53,358 nucleotides of DNA, from NCBI GenBank assembly GCA_947458235.1, contig CANGYP010000003.1, positions 1 through 53,358 of the forward strand, read 5' to 3'. This document shows positions 53,231-53,358 of the stretch, in pieces. The notes beneath the pieces are model-generated. The model ran no database searches. It saw only the letters and a list, made by a program, of their open reading frames with translations, and was not told the origin of the DNA. The position numbers and the translations under genes were made by a program. The stretch comes from Alphaproteobacteria bacterium. Lineage in GTDB: Bacteria > Pseudomonadota > Alphaproteobacteria > JAJTHO01 > CANGYM01. The stretch's first letter is position 1. Each line of letters opens with the position of its first letter.

Positions 53231-53358
53231 GTTCTTGACAATGGTGTAGGTTTAGGGGAGAACGTCATCTATCCAAAAATAACAATAAGATAGGATAGGT
53301 ATGCATCGTTATGCTCTTCGGGATGATCAATGGGAAAAGATCAAAGATATGCTTCCGG
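53213..53358 (+). mobile_element. Left end of an IS5-family insertion sequence (continues past the window)
   Basis: The presumed left end GGGCCTGTCATCATTTAGG lies at 53213-53231, 70 bases before a transposase start. This spacing fits IS5-family elements. The right end and the matching inverted repeat are outside the window, so the border is provisional. Confidence 0.55.
53301..53358 (+). CDS. IS5-family transposase, N-terminal fragment
   Basis: The visible residues MHRYALRDDQWEKIKDMLP match the usual N terminus of IS5-family transposases with a DUF4096 domain (pattern Y-x-L-x-D-x-x-W-x-x-I-x-x-x-L-P). The gene runs off the right edge, so completeness is unknown. Confidence 0.8.
   Translation, partial: MHRYALRDDQWEKIKDMLP

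Noticed and set aside
1-53358. CRISPR arrays.
   Set aside because: No regularly spaced direct repeats of 23-40 bases were seen; the only repeats are isolated pairs, palindromes and the heptamer.

Overview
This window looks like a chromosomal segment of an alphaproteobacterium, roughly half G+C by eye. The left end carries a classic alphaproteobacterial order: coxC, DUF983, SURF1, ispH, thrB, rnhA. Other alphaproteobacterial marks are lptF-lptG-lptD, fabI-aroC, a Fur protein without the CxxC motifs, and a flgF-flgG-flgA-flgH operon. Threonine, chorismate and folate precursor genes are kept, so this is not a strongly reduced obligate symbiont. Type IV secretion genes, an IS end, dispersed palindromes and a broken ribosomal gene suggest a host-associated or otherwise genetically active lineage. 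The order cannot be fixed from the sequence alone.

Layout. 1-7066 (+): respiration, isoprenoid, threonine, RNase H, an AmpG-like permease and an esterase, with a tRNA-Ser and a small exported protein between SURF1 and ispH. 7372-13643 (+): thrC, ndk and the LPS export genes lptF, lptG and lptD. 13651-23430 (-): a type IV secretion-like operon running from five VirB2-like genes (three single, two double-length) through VirB3 and VirB4 to three large exported proteins of unknown function. 23619-37278 (-): fabI-aroC, an HlyD-like adaptor, DUF58-MlaF-MlaE, a dicarboxylate/amino-acid symporter, SppA, TerC and an isolated nuoG-nuoH pair. 37458-41203 (+): two VirB6-like membrane proteins, the first with a lytic transglycosylase domain fused at its N terminus. 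They are followed by cutA, rsmA and rpoN. 43764-50795 (-): pabB, a secreted lytic transglycosylase, a response regulator plus class III cyclase, and flgFGAH. 51041-52322 (+): fur and an OlsB-like acyltransferase. 52323-53358: a scrambled region with a 33-bp repeat, a truncated rpsP, palindromic repeats and the start of an IS5-family element.

The most interesting system is the type IV secretion-like machine split over two loci about 14 kb apart. Its seven VirB2-like modules share a G-R/K-F/W-x-W-G/x-W loop. Both loci are preceded by the same promoter layout: a TGTGA-N6-TCACA-type dyad overlapping the -35 position, then a TATAAT-like box 7-8 bases further on. This links two distant loci into one likely regulon, possibly through a CRP/FNR-type factor. 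A class III cyclase lies in the same window, but a link to it is only inference. No VirB7-VirB11 or VirD4 gene is in the window.

A second regulatory link is visible. rpoN (sigma-54) is at 42370-43767, and the flgF operon has a perfect -24/-12 sigma-54 promoter at 50857-50842.
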